Assembly: GCF_002160305.1 (NCBI RefSeq)
Contig: NZ_NFKI01000003.1
Coordinates: forward strand, 85,109-149,108
Length of the DNA: 64,000 bases
Reading direction: 5' to 3'
DNA from: Pseudoflavonifractor sp. An184
Lineage (GTDB): Bacteria > Bacillota > Clostridia > Oscillospirales > Oscillospiraceae
The translations under genes were made by a program, and so were the position numbers. Shown here piece by piece: positions 60,039 to 64,000 of this stretch. Each line of letters opens with the position of its first letter. Position 1 is the first letter of the stretch. Below the pieces are notes generated by a model. The model worked only from the letters and a program-made list of their open reading frames with translations, made no database searches and was not told the DNA's origin.

Positions 60039-60563
60039 ATGGCTGACAATCTGAATTGGTATGTGGTCCATACCTACTCCGGCTATGAGAACACGGTGAA
60101 GGCCACCATCGAGAAGTACGTGGAAAACCGCCACCTGCAGGATGTGATCCATGAGATCAGCATCCCCATGGAGACGGTCACCGAGATCACCGACAACGGT
60201 CCCAAGGAAGTGGAGCGCAAGGTGTTCCCCGGCTATGTGCTGGTCAAGATGGTGATGAACGACGAGACCTGGCACGTGATCCGGAACATCCGGGGCGTCA
60301 CCGGTTTCCTGGGCGAGGGGAACAACGCCATCCCCCTGTCCGAGGAGGACGTGGCCGCTCTGGGCGTGGAGAAGCGTGAAATCGTGGTCGGCTATCAGGC
60401 CGGCGACAGTGTGAAGATCACCGACGGCGCCCTGGAGTCCTTCCTGGGCACCGTGGAAGAGGTCGACCTGGACCGGGGCAAGGTCCGGGTGGTCGTCTCC
60501 ATGTTCGGACGGGAGACCCCCGTAGAGCTGGAGCTGAACCAGGTGGAGCCCATCGGCCGGTAA
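60039..60563 (+). CDS. nusG: Transcription termination/antitermination protein NusG
   Basis: 174 aa. NGN domain (WYVVHTYSGYENTVKATIE, FPGYVLVKMVMND, VTGFLGEGNNAIPLSEEDV) and KOW domain (VKITDGALESFLGTVEEVDLDRGKVRV). ATG 60039 is preferred over the GTG at 60030. It is 15 bases after secE. Confidence 0.95.
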   Translation: MADNLNWYVVHTYSGYENTVKATIEKYVENRHLQDVIHEISIPMETVTEITDNGPKEVERKVFPGYVLVKMVMNDETWHVIRNIRGVTGFLGEGNNAIPLSEEDVAALGVEKREIVVGYQAGDSVKITDGALESFLGTVEEVDLDRGKVRVVVSMFGRETPVELELNQVEPIGR

Positions 60564-60689
60564 GAGATCCCGGCTGGCTCCCCCGCGGCGTCAAGCCGCA
60601 TGACGTGGGAGGGACGGCGCCGTCCGTCCCGCCAAACCGGACGCAGAGCGTCCTATTCAACCACATTTTTTCAATGGAGGTGCTCTTTC

Positions 60690-61115
60690 GTGGCACAGAA
60701 AGTAACTGGATATGTAAAACTTCAGATCCCCGCCGGCAAGGCGACTCCCGCCCCCCCGGTCGGCCCCGCCCTGGGCCAGCACGGCGTGAACATCGCTGCT
60801 TTTACCAAGGAGTTCAATGAGCGCACCAAGAACGACGTGGGCATGATCATCCCCGTCATCATCACTGTGTACGCCGACCGCTCCTTCACCTTCGTGACCA
60901 AGACTCCCCCCGCTGCGGTGCTGATCAAGAAGGCCTGCAACATCGAGTCCGGCTCCGGTGTGCCCAACAAGACCAAGGTGGCCACCATCAGCAAGGAGGA
61001 TGTGCGCAAGATCGCGGAGACCAAGATGCCCGACCTGAACGCCGCCAGCATCGAGGCCGCCATGAGCATGATCGCCGGTACTGCCCGCTCCATGGGCGTC
61101 GTCGTGGGCGAGTAA
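60690..61115 (+). CDS. rplK: 50S ribosomal protein L11
   Basis: 141 aa from GTG 60690 with GGAGG ten bases before. [34 protein letters not shown] and the C-terminal rRNA-binding domain are complete. The 126-base gap after nusG contains a GC hairpin (GGGACGGCGCCGTCC) that could modulate the lower part of the operon. Confidence 0.95.
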   Translation: MAQKVTGYVKLQIPAGKATPAPPVGPALGQHGVNIAAFTKEFNERTKNDVGMIIPVIITVYADRSFTFVTKTPPAAVLIKKACNIESGSGVPNKTKVATISKEDVRKIAETKMPDLNAASIEAAMSMIAGTARSMGVVVGE

Positions 61116-61129
61116 GGAGGGTGTAAACA

Positions 61130-61822
61130 ATGTTTAGAGGCAAGAAATATCAGGAGAGCGCCAAGAAGATCGAGAAGAATACTCTGTACGATACCAACGA
61201 GGCCATGGATCTGGTTGTGAAGACCGCCACCGCCAAGTTTGACGAGACCGTCGAGCTCCACGTGAAGCTGGGCGTCGACTCCCGTCACGCTGACCAGCAG
61301 GTCCGCGGCGCCATCGTGCTGCCCCACGGCACCGGCAAGACCCAGCGCGTGCTGGTCTTCGCCAAGGCCGCCAAGGCCGACGAGGCCCGTGCCGCCGGCG
61401 CCGACTACGTGGGCGAGATGGACCTGGTGGAGAAGATCCAGAAGGAGAACTGGTTCGACTTCGACGTGGTCGTGGCCACCCCCGACATGATGGGCGTTGT
61501 AGGCCGTCTGGGTAAGGTTCTGGGCCCCAAGGGCCTGATGCCCTCCCCCAAGGCCGGCACCGTCACCATGGACGTGACCAAGGCCGTCAACGAGATCAAG
61601 GCCGGTAAGGTGGAGTACCGTCTGGACAAGACCAACATCATCCACTGCCCCATCGGCAAGGTCTCCTTCGGCCCCGAGAAGCTGGCTGAGAACTTCAACG
61701 CCCTCATGGGCGCCATCGTGAAGGCCAAGCCCGCCGCCGCCAAGGGCCAGTATATCAAGAGCTGCGTGGTGGCTTCCACCATGGGCCCCGGCGTCAAGGT
61801 CAACGGCGCCAAGCTGGTGTAA
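61130..61822 (+). CDS. rplA: 50S ribosomal protein L1
   Basis: 230 aa, full length. [58 protein letters not shown] are hallmark L1 segments. L1 usually also represses its own operon by binding the mRNA. Confidence 0.95.
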   Translation: MFRGKKYQESAKKIEKNTLYDTNEAMDLVVKTATAKFDETVELHVKLGVDSRHADQQVRGAIVLPHGTGKTQRVLVFAKAAKADEARAAGADYVGEMDLVEKIQKENWFDFDVVVATPDMMGVVGRLGKVLGPKGLMPSPKAGTVTMDVTKAVNEIKAGKVEYRLDKTNIIHCPIGKVSFGPEKLAENFNALMGAIVKAKPAAAKGQYIKSCVVASTMGPGVKVNGAKLV

Positions 61823-61840
61823 TCCCTCACATATATCCAT

Positions 61841-61874
61841 GGCGCGGCCCATAGGGGCCGCGCCTTTCCTTTTC
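61841..61874 (+). terminator. Terminator of the rplK-rplA operon
   Basis: GGCGCGGCCC / GGGCCGCGCC stem, then TTTCCTTTTCC. Confidence 0.85.
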
Positions 61875-61999
61875 CTGGGGCAAATGGGCGGACATTTCTA
61901 AATTTTTATTAAAATTTCCCCATCTGCCCTTTACAGCGCCCGCTTTTTGGAGTAAACTAAGCACAAATGTTCCATACCCATTTCTAGGAGGTGTTTTCG

Positions 62000-62251
62000 A
62001 TGGACGAGATGGACTTCACCCGAAAATTCCGGTTGGGCGACCAGCGGGATTTGGAGATCAAGGCAATCCTGGCCTCTGTGTACCAGGCGCTGCAGGAGAA
62101 GGGCTACAACCCAGTCAATCAGATCGTCGGCTACATCCTCTCCGAAGACCCCACGTATATCACCAACCACAACAACGCCCGCGCCCTCATTCGCAAGGTG
62201 GACCGGGACGAACTGCTGCAGACCCTGGTGAAATACTACTTGACCCACTAA
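62000..62251 (+). CDS. ireB: IreB family regulatory phosphoprotein
   Basis: 83 aa, full length. FTRKFRLGDQRDLEIKAILASVYQALQEKGYNPVNQIVGYILSEDPTYITNHNNARALIRKVDRDE is shown only in part: IVGYILSEDPTYITNHNNAR is the family mark. It is the substrate of the IreK/PrkC-type kinase. AGGAGG precedes ATG 62000. Confidence 0.95.
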   Translation: MDEMDFTRKFRLGDQRDLEIKAILASVYQALQEKGYNPVNQIVGYILSEDPTYITNHNNARALIRKVDRDELLQTLVKYYLTH

Positions 62252-62257
62252 AGCGTA

Positions 62258-62293
62258 AACGGCCCGCCGGAGCGATCCAGCGGGCCGTTTTTT
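62258..62293 (+). terminator. ireB terminator
   Basis: ACGGCCCGC / GCGGGCCGT stem with TTTTTT. Confidence 0.9.
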
Positions 62294-62310
62294 GATCGGA
62301 GGAATCCCCC

Positions 62311-62766
62311 ATGAACATCCTGATCAGCGCCTGCCTGCTGGGCGCCCCCTGCCGCTACGACGGGACTGGAAAGCTGGAACCGGCTCTGGAGCGGCTCCGC
62401 GCCCAGGGCCACACCCTGGTCCCCGTCTGCCCGGAGGTGCTGGGCGGGCTGCCCACCCCCCGCCCCCCGGCGGAGCGCCGGCCGGACGGCCGGGTGGCCA
62501 CCCGGGAGGGTGTCGATGTGACGGCGGAGTACCGCTCCGGGGCGGAGCAGGCCCTGAAAATTGCCCAGGCACACGGCTGCACCCTGGCGGTCCTCAAGGA
62601 GCGCTCCCCCTCCTGCGGCCGCGGGAGCATCTATGACGGGACCTTCTCCCGCACCCTGGTCCCCGGCTCCGGGGTGGCCGCCCAGCTGCTGGAGGAGCAG
62701 GGAATCGCCGTCTATGGGGAGTCCCGCCTGGATGAGCTGATAAGCCAACTGTCTGCCGAGAGATGA
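62311..62766 (+). CDS. DUF523 family protein
   Basis: 151 aa. ISACLLGAPCRYDG, VPVCPEVLGGLPTPRPPAE, LKERSPSCG are the conserved Cys-containing segments of DUF523, a small family of unknown function that may bind metal. GGAGG before ATG 62311. Confidence 0.85.
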   Translation: MNILISACLLGAPCRYDGTGKLEPALERLRAQGHTLVPVCPEVLGGLPTPRPPAERRPDGRVATREGVDVTAEYRSGAEQALKIAQAHGCTLAVLKERSPSCGRGSIYDGTFSRTLVPGSGVAAQLLEEQGIAVYGESRLDELISQLSAER

Positions 62767-62803
62767 TAAAATCGTCCGCCGGGCTCCCGCCCGGCGGCTG
62801 TTT

Positions 62804-63478
62804 TTACTGCGGCTCTGACGATAAGGGAAGCGAAAAGGTAACTACCCCCTCCGCCGGCGGGGCCAGGGCACACTGGGGGATGTAAAATTCCAGCCCCTCC
62901 GGGGTGCGGCAGCACCGGTAGGGGGACAGCCAGCGCCGGAGCCGCCCTCCGAAGTCCGGGTCCAGAAAGCAGTCCCCCGCCGCCCGTCGAACCTCCCCCT
63001 GCTCCCGGAGCTTGCGGGTCAGATGGAGCCACCACCGCCGGTCCCCCGGGAAGTAGCTCCGCACCGGCAGAGGAACCCCCTCGGGCAGTTTCCACAGGTC
63101 CCCGGTGCGCACCTGGAGGGGGCGGCCGTCCCCCCGCACCTCCCGGGCGTCCATGCGGATGGAGAGGGTGTTCTCATCCTGAAAGAGGACCTCACCGGAG
63201 AGCCGGGCGGTCCAGGGGCGGAAGGGCCGGGACGCCTCCCGGCAGCGGGCCAGATCCAGGCAGGCCCGCCAATAGTTCTCCCGGCTCCATCGGCTCCGCC
63301 AGGCCCCCGCCAGCCGCTGGTAGTAGCGGCTGATCCGCTCCCCTCCCCTGCCGCCCCCTGTCAGTTGGGGGACGGACAGGTCCATCTCCAGTACCGGGAT
63401 TTTCTCCAGGGTCAGAACCCGCTTCTCCTCCTTCCACTGGACCTGGGGCAGGGGCTCCTTCCTGCGCTTTTCTGCCAT
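62804..63478 (-). CDS. RsiV-like (DUF3298) protein without visible anchor
   Basis: 224 aa. VPQLTGGG..GERISRYYQ at the start, LTRKLREQGE... and YRCCRTPEGLEFYIPQCALAPPAEGVVTF at the end follow the order of the DUF3298/RsiV fold, known from anti-sigma proteins and secreted PdaC-type domains. There is no signal peptide or membrane segment, which is unusual. Assignment is moderate. Confidence 0.5.
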   Translation of the reverse strand: MAEKRRKEPLPQVQWKEEKRVLTLEKIPVLEMDLSVPQLTGGGRGGERISRYYQRLAGAWRSRWSRENYWRACLDLARCREASRPFRPWTARLSGEVLFQDENTLSIRMDAREVRGDGRPLQVRTGDLWKLPEGVPLPVRSYFPGDRRWWLHLTRKLREQGEVRRAAGDCFLDPDFGGRLRRWLSPYRCCRTPEGLEFYIPQCALAPPAEGVVTFSLPLSSEPQ

Positions 63479-64000
63479 GCGATCCCCTCCTTTTTCCGTC
63501 CATCCTATGTCTTTTGACCGGGGAGGGTTCCCAAGGGATTTGGAGCAAATCAGGAGGTCGGCGCCTCCTGTAATTTACCTAGAAGCGGGCCGATGAGGAC
63601 ATCGGCCCCTACGCGCATAGTTCCATCTCTCCGCAGGGGCCCCTTGGGGCTCCCGCCGTAGATGATTCGGGCCAAAAGGTCACCCTCATCCGCCTCGCAT
63701 ACGCTCGGCACCTTCTCCCTTCTAGGGAGAAGGCTCGGGCGGCTGATAGCCGCCCCTACGGCATTTTCTCAGCCTCCCAAAGCGGCGCGTCCAGGAGGCC
63801 GCGCCCTACGGCCCAGCACCAGCCACCACCTGCTCGGCAAAGCCAGGCGCGGAAATGGAACCGCGCCAGTTTCAATTTTTGAAAAGCCAGGGGGGGCTGC
63901 GGACAAAAAGCTGGACCAAAACAGATCATAGAAGAAAAGATCAAGCAGCCAGGCCCAGGCAGCGTCTGAAGTCCAACGGGCTGCGCCAGCCAAGGGACTG
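63479..64000. repeat. Intergenic repeat cluster 2
   Basis: No gene. Contains GGCCGATGAGGACATCGGCC (63579-63598), ACCTTCTCCCTTCTAGGGAGAAGG (63711-63734), GGGCGGCTGATAGCCGCCC (63738-63756) and AGGCGCGGAAATGGAACCGC (63845-63864), the inverted counterpart of a segment in cluster 1 (57711-57730). Confidence 0.6.

Noticed and set aside
1..64000. CRISPR array
   Set aside because: No regularly spaced direct repeats with unique spacers were seen; the tRNA-Pro scar array is irregular and of tRNA origin.
1..64000. Self-transmissible ICE
   Set aside because: No type IV secretion genes, coupling protein or lytic transglycosylase are visible, so the elements are called mobilizable.

Overview
The window looks like a chromosome segment of a Gram-positive, spore-forming member of the Clostridia, most likely a gut Oscillospiraceae (Flavonifractor / Pseudoflavonifractor / Lawsonibacter-like). 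The evidence is a SpoIIID gene, an IreB gene, strong AGGAGG ribosome sites, a GC-rich core, and the rpmG-secE-nusG-rplK-rplA order. No database was consulted, so the genus is inference.

Layout. (1) 1-17.5 kb is accessory DNA. It holds the end of a HindVP-like restriction enzyme, a DUF6076 protein, and an integrative mobilizable element (element A, about 2.4-10.0 kb: Xis-like protein, winged-helix protein, MobC-like protein, MobP3-type relaxase with Sel1 repeats, RelB/RelE-like toxin-antitoxin, DUF6809 protein, two overlapping tyrosine recombinases). Next come a decayed macrodomain/HTH gene, a DUF2200 gene split by an IS256-family insertion with a 9-bp target duplication, a Gabija defence operon (gajA-gajB), TnpV/DUF6809 and an IS200/IS605-family element. 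(2) 17.5-41.04 kb is an island inserted into the anticodon loop of a tRNA-Pro(UGG) gene: the 3' half lies at 17506-17550 and the matching 5' half at 41001-41039, with complementary anticodon stems. Its left part (B1) has a recombinase pair, DUF6809, an ECF sigma/anti-sigma pair, and a type I restriction-modification operon with two unrecognised genes between hsdS and hsdR, followed by a single-chain SIR2-PIWI prokaryotic Argonaute. Its right part (B2) is a second MobP3 mobilizable element, then a retron: an RT-TOPRIM fusion with promoter, inverted repeats a1/a2 and msr/msd hairpins visible upstream. The right edge carries one intact replacement tRNA-Pro and three 5'-half tRNA-Pro copies. (3) 41.1-64 kb is core chromosome: trmB; an ABC importer preceded by a Phe-rich leader ORF and a terminator; folA-thyA; spoIIID; murI; a MATE transporter divergent from a LysR regulator; a metallophosphoesterase; a cluster of small membrane proteins with some paralogs; a DUF2975/HTH pair; a metallopeptidase; an ECF sigma/anti-sigma pair; the rpmG-to-rplA operon; ireB; DUF523; and two repeat-rich intergenic stretches.

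How it fits together. Mobilizable elements built on one plan (Xis, winged helix, MobC, MobP3 relaxase, integrase) have accumulated here, and different anti-phage cargo lies beside them: Gabija next to A, type I RM plus SIR2-Ago in B1, a retron in B2. Three integrase modules share the same promoter geometry, and the two mob modules share the same hairpin upstream of mobC (candidate oriT). The most interesting points are the SIR2-Ago/type I RM locus with its two unexplained genes, the complete retron, the tRNA-Pro split with its scar array, and the Phe-rich leader upstream of the ABC importer.
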